This document shows, in pieces, positions 31,348 to 40,968 of a stretch of 64,000 nt of DNA. The stretch is from a virus. The stretch is from positions 157,423 through 221,422 of IMG/VR virus record IMGVR_UViG_3300024054_000362; one strand, given 5' to 3'. Under the pieces are notes generated by a model that was not told where the DNA came from, did not search any database, and saw nothing but the letters and a program-made list of their open reading frames with translations. Each line of letters begins with the position of its first letter. The first letter of the stretch is position 1. The position numbers and the translations under genes are program-made.

Positions 31348-32459
31348 GCGCGCAGTGCCTCCATGAACCACGTGAGCCACGAAGGAAGATCGACGATGGG
31401 CGCCGGAATCCAAAACGCCGGTTCACCAGAAACTTGCGTTGAAGGGGCGACTGCGATGAGGCCTCCTTCACAGAGAATTTCTAGGCCGGCCGCGAATCGT
31501 TGGCTGCGCGGGAGCCAGAGGCCGTGCGGAACGTTGTAGAAGTGCGCGCGCACGTCACCTGTCTGATGTGTCAACGTGATTGGTAGAGGCCCGTCGACAG
31601 TACTGACGGCGCGTGTGACTACGACCAAGAGTCGCGATGCTCCTCCAGTTCGAATGCCGATGCGCGTGCTTGGTGCGTGCCTCCACATATTGGCGACGCG
31701 TTCAGGGCGACATCCAGGAAATGTGTGTGAGACGAGATGCAGTCCAAGTTGTCTACAGGTTGTTCCTTCTGAACACGTACAACCGGCCTTGCCTTGTGCT
31801 TCAGGGGTCCTGAGCGGATTCGTGAATTGTAGATCTCGCAACGGGTCAACCCAGAAGTGGTGCTGCACATACCGTTGCGCAGCTTCGGTCAAGGACACCG
31901 TGTGATTCGGAAGCCAGGACCAGTCTCGGGTCTCGTGAGGCGTTGGTGGTGGTGGTGGCACTGCTGCGAGCAATTGTTCGGCGTCAGCCTCGCGCAGAAA
32001 TTTTTCCGGGATCAGATAACACGGTCGTGCAATGTCTTCGCGCCACCAGTTCGCGTAGCGCGCCAGACGTGGCAATGTCCAACCTACGATCTCGATCGAC
32101 GGACAACGGTGGGTGTTGACCAGGACGTGGGGGACATCTTCGGGATCTTGATCATGGAGTGGTAGACACCCGTTGGGATAGTTCGTCGAGCGAACACGGA
32201 TCCCCCCTACAAGACCAGCTTCTGTCCGCGCCGCTTCCCAGTCGCGCAGATTGAGTGCACCTGCCCATCCACAGTTCAGGAACTGTGCGAATGCGTACTC
32301 AGCGAGTGCACCTTGAATGTCGATCGTCTCACCGTCGGCTGTCGGCGTGACGCGCCCATCGTTGCGACCGCCTTGACGCTGTACGCGATAGCGTGTGCGA
32401 CCAACCTTGACGGCGTGCGCGACCTCGACATCAGACAGTTGAATCTGGATTCGCGTCAC
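31344..32459 (-). CDS. Fusion of unknown domain and dead primase-polymerase (AEP-like) domain
   Basis: This 371-residue protein overlaps the polymerase start by ATGA. Residues 215-371 align by eye with the active AEP at 51726: GCTCSEGTTC, MWRHAPSTRIGI, TLTHQTGDVRAHFY and GLEILCEGGLIAVAPST. But the catalytic metal motif DID is replaced by VTR (LLVVVTRAVS), so polymerase activity is unlikely. The N-terminal 200 residues (DIQGALAEYAFAQFL, then GGIRVRSTNYPNG) could be a PD-(D/E)XK-like fold, which is tentative. Coupling to the polymerase suggests a replisome role. Confidence 0.6.
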   Translation of the reverse strand: MTRIQIQLSDVEVAHAVKVGRTRYRVQRQGGRNDGRVTPTADGETIDIQGALAEYAFAQFLNCGWAGALNLRDWEAARTEAGLVGGIRVRSTNYPNGCLPLHDQDPEDVPHVLVNTHRCPSIEIVGWTLPRLARYANWWREDIARPCYLIPEKFLREADAEQLLAAVPPPPPTPHETRDWSWLPNHTVSLTEAAQRYVQHHFWVDPLRDLQFTNPLRTPEAQGKAGCTCSEGTTCRQLGLHLVSHTFPGCRPERVANMWRHAPSTRIGIRTGGASRLLVVVTRAVSTVDGPLPITLTHQTGDVRAHFYNVPHGLWLPRSQRFAAGLEILCEGGLIAVAPSTQVSGEPAFWIPAPIVDLPSWLTWFMEALRA

Positions 32460-34177
32460 GACGCGTCCTCGAAGAGTGCGTCGGCTGCTTTCACAGCGGC
32501 GCTGCCGACCTCGTTGGTCAGCTCCTTCGCACCGAGGCGAAGTAGGTACGCGTCGCGCGTCGATCGTTTGAAGCCGGTCAGCTCGTCGATCTCGGCTTTA
32601 TGGACGGGGTTCGGCCATGCGTTGGCGAGGATCTCCAACACCTGACGTTCGCCCTTGGGGAGCTTGGCGAACCAGTAGTCGCGTAACGCTTCGCCGGTAG
32701 GTAGCGGTTCGACGTCGGGCATCGCGGCGATGCCTTCCTCGGTTGCAAAGATCGTATCGCCGTCTTCCGAGAGGAGACCCTTCTTCCGAAGCCGCAGGAT
32801 GTAAGCATCCCGCGTCGAACGTTTGTAGCCGGTGAGCGTGGTGACTCGCTTCTTGATCAGCCCGTCAACGAACTGAATCGCCGCACGTAGCACGGCGGCC
32901 TCACCTTCGGGGAGTGGCTTGTCGTCGTAGGTGCCGTGCGACTTGGACGTAGAACGTACAGGCGCAGGTGCGGGCGTTAACGTGAAGCCCTTCGGTGCCT
33001 TCGTCGGCTGCTTCACGGGCAGCACGACAGGCGCCTTGAGCGTTCGGCCCGAATTCAAAACGAACGTTTGCAGCGTCGTCACCTGCGCGCGCAGGCTTGC
33101 CGTGCCGGCCGTCAGCGTCTCCAGGCCCGGCGCGAGCCTCTCACTGATCGCCAGCATCTTGACGGCGATCGCCTCGATACGCTTCAGGTCGCGATCTTTG
33201 AACGCAGGCTTCTCGACGATCTTGGTCTCGATCTTCGTCTCGGCCTTCGGCTGCGCGGCCTTGGTCTTGGTCAGCTCGGACTTCAGCTGTTTGATTTGCG
33301 CGCGCAGATCGCCGACGGTCTTGGCCTCTTCTTCGGCTTCGTGGGGCAGGTCCGCGAGCTGTGCGAGGACTTTCTTCACGCGCTCGCGTGGCGGCGTCGG
33401 AGGCGTCGCACGCTGACCTGCGCGCAGGTGCGTCGTCTGAACGCCGCCGACTTGGATCTGTTTGACTTCGTCGGCGAACGCGGGACCGAAGACGTAGAAC
33501 TGCCCTGGCTTGAGCGTGCGAAGCGACATCGTGTCTTCGCGCGTCGTGAAACCCAGCTCCGCGGCGGCGCGTTTCATGTCGACGTCGAGGGCCGACCTGC
33601 CAATCAACTTGTTGTTGCACTCGGCAGCGGCGTCCTTCGAGAGCTTGGCGATCCGCTGCGTCGCGAGTACGCCAGCGAAGCCGCGCTTGCGGCCGAGCGC
33701 CATGAGGTTCTTGACGGCGCCCGTTGAGACGGCGCTACCGACTTCGGGGCAGTAGAGGTGCGCTTCGTCGAGGATGACGAGCGCGGAGTGCCACAGGTCG
33801 CGTGGTGCGTTCACGAGCGATTCGAGGAACCGCTTCACGAATTCGGCACGCTGGGTACCAAGCTCGTAGATGTCGACGATCACGGAAACGTTCAGCTCCA
33901 GAAGTCGACGAGCGAGCAGCGTCGCGCTTTTCAAATCGGCGGGGCAGTCGCCTTTCTGACCCGCGAGCACGAAGTCGAACTTCTCGCGCAGCGTGTGGTA
34001 CTCGCCGTCGTGATCGATGACGATCTGTTGGGCCTTGCCGTACGTCTGTTCGATGAGACGGCGGATCGCCCAGCTCTTTCCGGCACCGCTGTTGGCTTGA
34101 ACCAGGAGGCGCGATTCGACGAGCTTGTCGACGTCGATCGCACAGTCCGCTCCTAGTAATGGTTCACGCTTTGTCAT
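32456..34177 (-). CDS. HerA/FtsK-like ATPase with coiled coil and two winged-helix repeats
   Basis: This 573-residue protein has Walker A QANSGAGKSW near residue 27 and Walker B ALVILDEAHLY near 132. It is followed by GRKRGFAGVLATQR and a long Glu/Lys-rich coiled coil with a Pro-rich linker. Two repeats near the end (LTGYKRSTRDAYILRLRKKG and LTGFKRSTRDAYLLRLGAKE) look like twin winged-helix units. HerA-like ATPases move or process DNA with nucleases. It overlaps the next gene by four bases. A CTAGGGAG leader precedes it. Confidence 0.75.
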   Translation of the reverse strand: MTKREPLLGADCAIDVDKLVESRLLVQANSGAGKSWAIRRLIEQTYGKAQQIVIDHDGEYHTLREKFDFVLAGQKGDCPADLKSATLLARRLLELNVSVIVDIYELGTQRAEFVKRFLESLVNAPRDLWHSALVILDEAHLYCPEVGSAVSTGAVKNLMALGRKRGFAGVLATQRIAKLSKDAAAECNNKLIGRSALDVDMKRAAAELGFTTREDTMSLRTLKPGQFYVFGPAFADEVKQIQVGGVQTTHLRAGQRATPPTPPRERVKKVLAQLADLPHEAEEEAKTVGDLRAQIKQLKSELTKTKAAQPKAETKIETKIVEKPAFKDRDLKRIEAIAVKMLAISERLAPGLETLTAGTASLRAQVTTLQTFVLNSGRTLKAPVVLPVKQPTKAPKGFTLTPAPAPVRSTSKSHGTYDDKPLPEGEAAVLRAAIQFVDGLIKKRVTTLTGYKRSTRDAYILRLRKKGLLSEDGDTIFATEEGIAAMPDVEPLPTGEALRDYWFAKLPKGERQVLEILANAWPNPVHKAEIDELTGFKRSTRDAYLLRLGAKELTNEVGSAAVKAADALFEDAS

Positions 34178-34242
34178 GCTCGTCTCCCTAGTGACGAGAT
34201 TGTGGTCGCTCCTGCTCGTAGACGCTCGGTGTTGTCCGGGGC

Positions 34243-34773
34243 TCAGCCGGGCAACGGCGCTTCCGCTTCGAACTTCTTCTCGACGGGACCGCCGAGCACG
34301 ATCTCGGGGACGTGTTCGTACGTGAGTAGATCACCATCGAACGTCGCCTCGACACGGATCTGATCGATGCGCTTGCGCTTGCCGTCGATGGCGACGTCGA
34401 ACGACTCACGCGCACGAGCATCGAGCATGATGCAATCGCCGTGTCGCAGAAGCAGTGGCTGCTTCGGCGTCCATCGGAAAGTGCTATGGCCGTCGACGAC
34501 CTGGAGTGGCAACGACTCGCCGATGTTGCGATTCCTCGCGGCATCGTGTGCGCTGATCTTGATCAACCGATCGAGGATGGGAGGCTGCACGTCACAGACA
34601 GCCCCCTCGGCGAGTGCAGTGAACTTGAACAGGATCGAAGACACTTCGAAGTCTTGGTACATCGAGTGAAGTCCGGTCTTGTCTGGGAACACGATCTTCT
34701 CACCTGCCTTCACGGTGACTTCGCCGCTGCGGGTGAAGGGGTCGCGATCGACGACGGGCTTTCCGTTCTGCAC
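34243..34773 (-). CDS. Unknown beta-rich protein
   Basis: This 176-residue protein starts at a GTG preceded by AAGGAGATCTC. The much longer open frame upstream is antisense-like sequence inside the nrdB intein and is not used. The protein looks beta-rich (GEVTVKAGEKIVFPDKTG, then PLLLRHGDCIML). It follows nrdB in the operon. No family is recognised. Confidence 0.6.
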   Translation of the reverse strand: MQNGKPVVDRDPFTRSGEVTVKAGEKIVFPDKTGLHSMYQDFEVSSILFKFTALAEGAVCDVQPPILDRLIKISAHDAARNRNIGESLPLQVVDGHSTFRWTPKQPLLLRHGDCIMLDARARESFDVAIDGKRKRIDQIRVEATFDGDLLTYEHVPEIVLGGPVEKKFEAEAPLPG

Positions 34774-34793
34774 GAGATCTCCTTGGTGAATCG

Positions 34794-36776
34794 TTAGAAG
34801 TCGGCGTTCAGGTCGACTTCGCCTTCGACGCCCTGTTGGTACGCCGACGCACGGCGTTCGAAGAAGTTGGTCATCTCTTGGACGTCCTGCAGGTCCATGA
34901 ACCCGAACGGATTCTTGACGTTGAACGTCTTGCTGTAGCCGAGCGCCGCAAGACGCTGATCGGCGACGAACTGGAGGTACGTCACGACGTCGTTGACCGA
35001 GAGGCCGGCGACGCCACCTGCCAGGAGGTCTTCCGCGAAGGCGGCTTCGCAGTCGATAGCTTCGTCGATCATCTGTCGGACGTCGCGTTCCAGTTCGGCG
35101 TCGAACAATTCGGGTTCTTCGCGGCGGACGGTGGCGACGACCGCGAACGCGAACGTCATGTGACAGTTGCCAGTGATCGAGACTTTGTTGTTGTAGCGCA
35201 TCACAAAAGCGCCGGTTGGGACGGTTACACAGTGAACGTTCCCGTCGTATGCGACGATGTCGTCGAGGATCGACCCGCACGACACGATATCGACGTCGTG
35301 GATCCACGTACGGTACATCGTCGAGTACGTATCCGATCTGTGATCTTCTTCGATGCCGAACGTGGCGTGTCGACCGCCTAGCGTTGCCACAGCTTGAACG
35401 ACGTCGACGTTGTCGCGGAACTTGGACGAGTAGTAGATGTAGTAGCCGTCCATTGGATCGGCTGGCGTATGTCCGTCCCAGTGCCGAAGTTCTTCGACGA
35501 AGTCAGTAGCCCACTTGGTGTCGATCTTCGTCAAGTCGACCCACGTGTTCAGGTGCTTGCTGAGAGGTGTAGAAGCGGGGACGTTGATGAAGAACTCGTT
35601 CCAGCCGTTCTCGTCGCAGTCAACTTTGTACTTCCAACCGAGACGCGTGACGAGATCTGTCAATCTCGCGATTTTGCGATCACGCCGCAGAGAGAACTTC
35701 GCCGGGACCGTCCCGCAACGCTCGCCGGTATACCGCTCGCTGAGGTGCCCGTCGGCTTGGAACGCGATCAAGAAACGTTGCTCGTCGGTAAGCTCCGGTG
35801 CGACCTGTAGCGCGTGTCCTGCCACTGGAAGCTTCTTCTTGCCGTTGATCTTGAATTCAGACGCCGGCTGCTTGGACCACTGCTTCTGATAGTCCCAGCG
35901 CTGCACGATGTCGTGATCCATTGTCATCATCTGATCGACACCACCCTTGCGGTGTCGCAGATGTCGAACAGATCCTCGGTGCGGCTTGTGAAGCACCCTG
36001 AGCGGCTTCACGAATGAAATTTCATGAGTCTGAAGATCGAACTGGGCGACCTGTGTGTCTTCCGTCAGCTCACGGAAGTCGACCCAACCCTTGGGGGTTA
36101 GCACTTCGGTGCCGTCAACCATACAACTCTCATCTCTAAACACCCAGTTGGTGCCGTCGGCGAGGCCGGGCAGGAGGCCCTTCGAGCGCAGGAAGTAGAC
36201 GTAGGCGAACGCGCCGAAGAAGAACAGACCTTCGATGCACGCGGCGAAGCAGATCAGATTCGAGAGAAACTGTCGACGCTGGCGGGGCGTGCTGATCCGA
36301 TCGAGCGATTGGATCGAGTCGATCCAGCGAAGACAGAAGTCAGCTTTCTGTTTGATCGACGGGATCGTCTCGACGGCGGCGAACGCTTTCTGTCGCTCGC
36401 TGTGTTCGGGGACGTAGGTGTCGAGCAGGGTCAGATAGAACTGGACGTGGAGCGCTTCCTCGAAGAGCTGTCGCGACAAGTACATCCGCGCCTCGGGGGC
36501 GTTGACGTGCTTGTAGAGGTTCAGCACGAGGTTGTTCGCGACGATCGAGTCGCCCGTCGCGAAGAACGCGACGAGCCGTTGGATCAGGTGACGTTCAGCC
36601 GACGTCATCTTGGTGAGGTCGGCGACGTCCGTCGAGAAGTTGATCTCCTCGACGGTCCACGTGTTCTTGATCGCCGCGCGGTACATCTCGAAGAACTGTG
36701 GATAGATCATCGGCCGCAGCGTCAGACACATCCCAGGATCGAGGAGACGCGCTGGTCGCTGCATGTCGATGTTCAC
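34794..36776 (-). CDS. nrdB: Class I ribonucleotide reductase, small subunit, with intein
   Basis: This 660-residue precursor spliced to about 340 residues gives a class I beta subunit. Metal ligands are visible in FEEALHVQFY (near residue 105, with a Tyr at the radical position), IEGLFFFGAF (near 181) and RDES/CHM, which the intein splits. The enzyme reduces ribonucleotides to deoxyribonucleotides with NrdA, encoded upstream. The start overlaps the nrdA stop by ATGA. The C-terminal tail ends EVDLNADF. Confidence 0.95.
   Translation of the reverse strand: MNIDMQRPARLLDPGMCLTLRPMIYPQFFEMYRAAIKNTWTVEEINFSTDVADLTKMTSAERHLIQRLVAFFATGDSIVANNLVLNLYKHVNAPEARMYLSRQLFEEALHVQFYLTLLDTYVPEHSERQKAFAAVETIPSIKQKADFCLRWIDSIQSLDRISTPRQRRQFLSNLICFAACIEGLFFFGAFAYVYFLRSKGLLPGLADGTNWVFRDESCMVDGTEVLTPKGWVDFRELTEDTQVAQFDLQTHEISFVKPLRVLHKPHRGSVRHLRHRKGGVDQMMTMDHDIVQRWDYQKQWSKQPASEFKINGKKKLPVAGHALQVAPELTDEQRFLIAFQADGHLSERYTGERCGTVPAKFSLRRDRKIARLTDLVTRLGWKYKVDCDENGWNEFFINVPASTPLSKHLNTWVDLTKIDTKWATDFVEELRHWDGHTPADPMDGYYIYYSSKFRDNVDVVQAVATLGGRHATFGIEEDHRSDTYSTMYRTWIHDVDIVSCGSILDDIVAYDGNVHCVTVPTGAFVMRYNNKVSITGNCHMTFAFAVVATVRREEPELFDAELERDVRQMIDEAIDCEAAFAEDLLAGGVAGLSVNDVVTYLQFVADQRLAALGYSKTFNVKNPFGFMDLQDVQEMTNFFERRASAYQQGVEGEVDLNADF
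35166..36125 (-). mobile_element. Intein in NrdB metal-binding motif
   Basis: A 320-residue intein starts at Cys (CMVDGTEVLTPKGW), has block B-like MTMDHDIVQRW, and ends KVSITGN before a Cys. Endonuclease-type segments AFQADGHL and RHWDGHTP are weak LAGLIDADG matches, so activity is uncertain. It is inserted between RDES and CHM, next to the iron-ligand His of the small subunit. Confidence 0.9.
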
Positions 36777-39154
36777 TGGCAGGCCTCACAGCTCTCGGGA
36801 TTCTCCAACGAACATGCGATCGCGGCCTCGTCAGGCATCACGGATGCCACGTTCGTCTTCGCGATCCTGGTTGCCGGGCGCGAGCGTAGGTAGTACGTCG
36901 TCTTCAGGCCGGCCTTCCAGGCGTAGAAGTACATCGACGAGAGCGCTCCGATGTTCGGGTTCTCGACGAACAGGTTCAGCGACTGGCTCTGATCGATGAA
37001 GGCGCCACGCTCGGCGGCCATATCGATCAGCGCACGCATCGGCAGCTCCCATGCGGTGCGGAACACCTTGCGGACGTCTTCGGGGACTTCCGCGAGCGTG
37101 TGAACCGAGCCCTCGGCGTTCTTGATCCGCGTCCGTGTGTGCTCCGTCCAGAGGCCGAGACGCTTGAGCGCGTCGACGAGGTAACGGTTGACCTGCAGGA
37201 AGTCACCGGACATCGTCTCGCGCTTGAAGAGGTTCGAGACCTGTGGCTCGATGCACTCGTAGCAGCCTGCGATCGACGCGATGGTCGCGGTCGGCGCGAT
37301 CGCGATCGTCAACGAGTTGCGAAGGCCCGTCTTCTTGATCCGCTCGCGTAACACGTTCCAGCGAACCGGATCGCGAGGGACGACGTTCCACGCGTCGAAC
37401 TGCAACTCGCCGTGTGCGGCGCGCGTATCATCGAACGTCTCGTGCTTGCCCTTCTCGACGGCGAGGTCGGCGGACGTCGTCAGCGCGTGGAAGTAGATCT
37501 CCTCCGAGATCCGTTTCGAGAGGTCTCGGGCTTCCGACGAGTCGAACGCCCAGCCGAGTTGGAAGAAGACGTCCTGCAGTCCCATGATCCCGAGGCCCAC
37601 GGGACGCCATCGCATGTTCGAGCGCTTGGTGCTCGGGATCGTGTAGAAGTTGACATCGATGACGAAGTCGAGCTGACGGATCGCGGTACGCACCGTACGC
37701 GCCAGCTTGGTGAAGTCGAACTTGCCGTCGATGACGTGGCGACCGAGGTTGATCGAGCCGAGGTTGCAGACCGCGGTCTCGTCTTGCGACGTGACTTCGA
37801 GGACCTCCGTGCAGAGATTGGACAGATGCACGACGCGATCGGGCGACCACGTCTGGTTGCACGCGCGGTTACACGCGTCCTTCCAGGTCATCCAACCGTT
37901 GCCGGTCTGCGCGAGCGTACGCATCATCTTGGCGTACAGGTCGCGTGCCTTGACGGTCTTCGCGGCGAGGCCGGCAGCTTCGGCCTTGATGTACTGCCTT
38001 TCGAATTCCGCACCCCAGACGTCACAGAGCGTCGGGACCATCTTCGGATCGAAGAGGCTCCACGGTTCGTCCGCTTCGACGCGGCGCATGAACAGATCCG
38101 GAACCCAGTTCGCGAGATGAAGGTTGTGGGTTCGGCTGCCCTCATCGCCCGTGTTGTTGCGCAGCTCCAGAAACTCCTCGATGTCGGCGTGCCACGTCTC
38201 CAGGTACACGCACGCTGCGCCCTTGCGCTTGCCGCCCTGGTTGACTGCTGCGACGCTTGCGTCGAGCGTCTTCAGCCACGGCACGATGCCGTTCGAGTGG
38301 CCGTTCGTGCTGGAGATCAGTGAGCCGCGTGACCGCACGCGGTGGTACGCCAGGCCGATGCCGCCGGAGAACTTCGACAACAACGCGACGTCGGAGTACC
38401 GCCCGTAGATGTTCTCCAGGTGATCTTTTGGCGAGTCGAGCAGGAAACAGCTCGACAGTTGCTCATGCGCTGTACCGGCGTTGAACAGCGTCGGCGAGCC
38501 CGGGAGATACTCCAGTGCGGAGAGGAGCGCGTACAGCTCCAACGCTTCGGAACATGTCGAGGTGAGCGCGCACGCGATGCGCAAGAAGAACTGCTGCGGC
38601 GTCTCGATCACCTGTCGCGACGTCGGATGACGAAGCAGGTAGCGATCGTAGAGTGTGCGCAGGCCGAAGTACTCGAAGTTGTCGTCGGCGAGCGGGTTGA
38701 CCGCATCGTTGAGCTTGCGCGTGTGGTGTCCGACGAACGTTGCCAACCGTTCGTTGATGAAGCCGAGCTGCACGCCTGCGTCGATCGACTGGCTGAAGGC
38801 GTGGATCTTTTGGCTTTGTACTTCCTTGGCAATGTAGTTCGCCAGAATGCGTGCCGCAAGACGGCTGTACTGCGGCTCTTCGGCGGTGAGACCGGCCGCG
38901 GTCTGGATCGACAAGAGATCCAGCTCTCGTGTAGTGGCGCCGTCGTAGAGGCCGCTGATGGTTCGTGTGGCGACCTGGAGCGCGTCGACGTCCTTGAGAC
39001 CTCCGCAGCACCGACTGATCGCACGCACGATCTTATTGATGTCGGCGATCTCCGATGAGCCGTCACGCTTGGTGACCCTCATCGTGGTGTGCGTCTTTAG
39101 ATCGGGGTTGGTGAGAGTTGTTGCCCGTTGGCTGTACGACCGCGTAACAGACAT
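36773..39154 (-). CDS. nrdA: Class I ribonucleotide reductase, large subunit
   Basis: This protein (793 aa) has an N-terminal ATP-cone (VTKRDGSSEIADINKIVRAI), the first active-site Cys in QLSSCFLLDS, the catalytic NLCTEVLE, the second Cys in AVCNLGSINL, and the C-terminal redox pair in SCEACQ. It reduces NDPs to dNDPs using the NrdB radical. The ATP cone suggests control by dATP. Unlike nrdB, it has no intein. GGGAGA precedes the ATG. The leader holds the palindrome at 39271. Confidence 0.95.
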   Translation of the reverse strand: MSVTRSYSQRATTLTNPDLKTHTTMRVTKRDGSSEIADINKIVRAISRCCGGLKDVDALQVATRTISGLYDGATTRELDLLSIQTAAGLTAEEPQYSRLAARILANYIAKEVQSQKIHAFSQSIDAGVQLGFINERLATFVGHHTRKLNDAVNPLADDNFEYFGLRTLYDRYLLRHPTSRQVIETPQQFFLRIACALTSTCSEALELYALLSALEYLPGSPTLFNAGTAHEQLSSCFLLDSPKDHLENIYGRYSDVALLSKFSGGIGLAYHRVRSRGSLISSTNGHSNGIVPWLKTLDASVAAVNQGGKRKGAACVYLETWHADIEEFLELRNNTGDEGSRTHNLHLANWVPDLFMRRVEADEPWSLFDPKMVPTLCDVWGAEFERQYIKAEAAGLAAKTVKARDLYAKMMRTLAQTGNGWMTWKDACNRACNQTWSPDRVVHLSNLCTEVLEVTSQDETAVCNLGSINLGRHVIDGKFDFTKLARTVRTAIRQLDFVIDVNFYTIPSTKRSNMRWRPVGLGIMGLQDVFFQLGWAFDSSEARDLSKRISEEIYFHALTTSADLAVEKGKHETFDDTRAAHGELQFDAWNVVPRDPVRWNVLRERIKKTGLRNSLTIAIAPTATIASIAGCYECIEPQVSNLFKRETMSGDFLQVNRYLVDALKRLGLWTEHTRTRIKNAEGSVHTLAEVPEDVRKVFRTAWELPMRALIDMAAERGAFIDQSQSLNLFVENPNIGALSSMYFYAWKAGLKTTYYLRSRPATRIAKTNVASVMPDEAAIACSLENPESCEACQ

Positions 39155-39270
39155 GAATTCTCCCTGAGACGAAGAGGACTGCTAACAGCTCACTGTGGAC
39201 GGCTCTCTTGAACGAAATGGTCCGCGGCGTGGGTCCGATCCCACGTTACGCTGGTGATAGCCCGCGGGTC

Positions 39271-39286
39271 GATCGCGCGCACGATC
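39271..39286. promoter_or_regulatory. GATCGC-type palindrome upstream of nrdA (one mismatch)
   Basis: GATCGCGCGCACGATC lies in the 170-base gap between the nrdA start and the SSB-like stop. A nearby run of GATCAACG repeats (around 39295-39315) adds further GATC sites. It is probably an operator, but it lies 116 bases from the start. Confidence 0.45.
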
Positions 39287-39324
39287 ATCGGATGATCAAC
39301 GTTGAGCGATCAACGATCAGTCGG

Positions 39325-39900
39325 TTAACGACCCGCGCGGGCGCCGTTCCCGCTGGGCGGGGACTGCGGACGACGCGGTGCGTTCGACGTCGGCTTGGTG
39401 GGCTGCGCCGGGGGCGGCTGCGCCGGGGGCGGAGCTGCCGCTTGCGCCTGGCCGACATCGGCGCCGACCGGACGCTCACGCACCCACGACGTGAAGTCGC
39501 GCTCGACCTCGTTGCCCATCTTGTCGATGGTCTTGCCGGCGCGCTTCTCGACGTCCGCCGTGAAGCTCAGGCCGACGAGCTGGTCGGTGTCGAACCCACC
39601 GTTGTCGTCGATCACCGCGTTGGAAGCGGTCAGGAACGACAGCATACGACCGCGCGCGAAGTCGCTGTCGTTGACGAGGTACGAGTTGACCATCGTACGC
39701 CCCATCATCGGGTTGCCCTCGGGACCGACGACCTGACCGGTGACCTTGAGGGTGTTGTTGCCCGCGTTCGACGTTCCGGTCGCAACCTTCGTGATCTCGA
39801 AGTCGTACGTGCCGGGATCGACGGACTGGAACCCGCCGTCGTTCGGACGGAGGTTCGGGTCCTTCAGGTTCATGCTGCTGATGATCTTGACGTGATCCAT
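39325..39900 (-). CDS. DUF669-like single-stranded-DNA-binding protein
   Basis: This 191-residue protein has an N-terminal OB-like part (PGTYDFEITKVATG, then LKVTGQVV and GRTMVNSYLV), similar to DUF669 proteins that act as phage SSBs. The C-terminal 50 residues are a disordered Pro/Ala-rich tail (PPPAQPPPAQP). It lies just downstream of the Sak4-like recombinase, the usual pairing of SSB and annealase in phage recombination. The fold call is moderate. Confidence 0.6.
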   Translation of the reverse strand: MDHVKIISSMNLKDPNLRPNDGGFQSVDPGTYDFEITKVATGTSNAGNNTLKVTGQVVGPEGNPMMGRTMVNSYLVNDSDFARGRMLSFLTASNAVIDDNGGFDTDQLVGLSFTADVEKRAGKTIDKMGNEVERDFTSWVRERPVGADVGQAQAAAPPPAQPPPAQPTKPTSNAPRRPQSPPSGNGARAGR

Positions 39901-39933
39901 GTGACTCTCTCCCTGGTTTGCTTGGTTGTCTCG

Positions 39934-40902
39934 CTACCTGGACGACGGTCGTCCAGACTGTGCCGCTGTCTGAGGACGCACCGGCGCCTTGCCTCTGTTG
40001 TTGGGCGTTGGCGTCGGATCTGGTGTAGCAGTCGCCGGAGCGACTACTGAAGGCTCTGGGGTCGCTGCAGCGACTGGTTGTGCAGTCTCGCTTGGAAGCG
40101 ACACTGGAGTCTCCGGTGGAAGATCGAAAAGATCTTCGACGCGTTCGAGCGGATCGAGGATCCCGAGCGCTTCTGCGAGAGTGCGGTAGGTGCACTCGGG
40201 GATGAAGACGTCCTTGTTGTCGGCGCCCTCGGTGATGTAACCGAGCGGATCGGGAAGACGACCTTCGTCGCGACCGCCTGCTGCGTAGCTGCCGAACTTG
40301 CGCGTTCGGACTTCCCACTGTAACGGCCCGTTGCCGCTCTGAAAGTGACGGTGGTAGAGCAGGTAGTCGCAACCTGCCGAGAACTTCTGCGCGTTCTGTC
40401 CTGACAGCATCGGACCGCCGACGGGCTGTTCTTCGCCAGGATCCTTGGCGAGGCAGAGCCAGACGACGTTGCATCCGAGAAGGTGAATCTCTTCGCGCAA
40501 CGTCTTCAGGTGCGCGGCGAGCTTCTGGTAGAGACGGCGCGGGTCGCGTTCGCCGCCAGCAGACTCGAAGAAGTTGAAGACGAGATCCGAGTAGAACGTC
40601 AGCGAGTCGATGACGATCGTGCGCACTTCACCGCGTTTGATCAGCGGCTCGGCGTCCTTCACCGCCTTGGTCATGTCGATCATCTTCTCGATCGCCCAGA
40701 CCTTCGGATCGCGCCCTTCTTCGAAGAGGATGCTCTTGTCCATGTTCTGCAGCGTCGTCCAGCCGGACTCGGTGGCGTCCGAGAGGAACAGCGGTCTCGG
40801 CCAGCTGCCGGCGAAGCGTGTCTTGCCGCTTCGCGACGCGCCGTAGGAGAGCGCGGTGATGCGCTGATGCTTTCCCGGTTTCGATACGTCGATTACACGC
40901 AT
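39934..40902 (-). CDS. Sak4-like RecA-fold recombinase
   Basis: This 322-residue protein has a short RecA core with Walker A YGASRSGKT near residue 20, Walker B TIVIDSLTFY near 95, and no N-terminal domain, as in Sak4 (phage RecA-like annealase and recombinase). The C-terminal 80 residues are a disordered Pro/Thr-rich tail. The partner is probably the SSB-like protein encoded next. AAGGGAGAG precedes the ATG. Confidence 0.75.
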   Translation of the reverse strand: MRVIDVSKPGKHQRITALSYGASRSGKTRFAGSWPRPLFLSDATESGWTTLQNMDKSILFEEGRDPKVWAIEKMIDMTKAVKDAEPLIKRGEVRTIVIDSLTFYSDLVFNFFESAGGERDPRRLYQKLAAHLKTLREEIHLLGCNVVWLCLAKDPGEEQPVGGPMLSGQNAQKFSAGCDYLLYHRHFQSGNGPLQWEVRTRKFGSYAAGGRDEGRLPDPLGYITEGADNKDVFIPECTYRTLAEALGILDPLERVEDLFDLPPETPVSLPSETAQPVAAATPEPSVVAPATATPDPTPTPNNRGKAPVRPQTAAQSGRPSSR

Positions 40903-40968
40903 GGCTCTCCCTTAGCTCTCTGTGGTTGCGTTGTCAGACGAAGGTTGCAGGTGTCGGTCTGCACACCG

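Noticed and set aside
34774-35307. A long minus-strand open frame reaching upstream of the 34243 gene
   Set aside because: It overlaps nrdB and its intein in another frame, and the strong AAGGAGATCTC site and GTG at 34773 give a better start.
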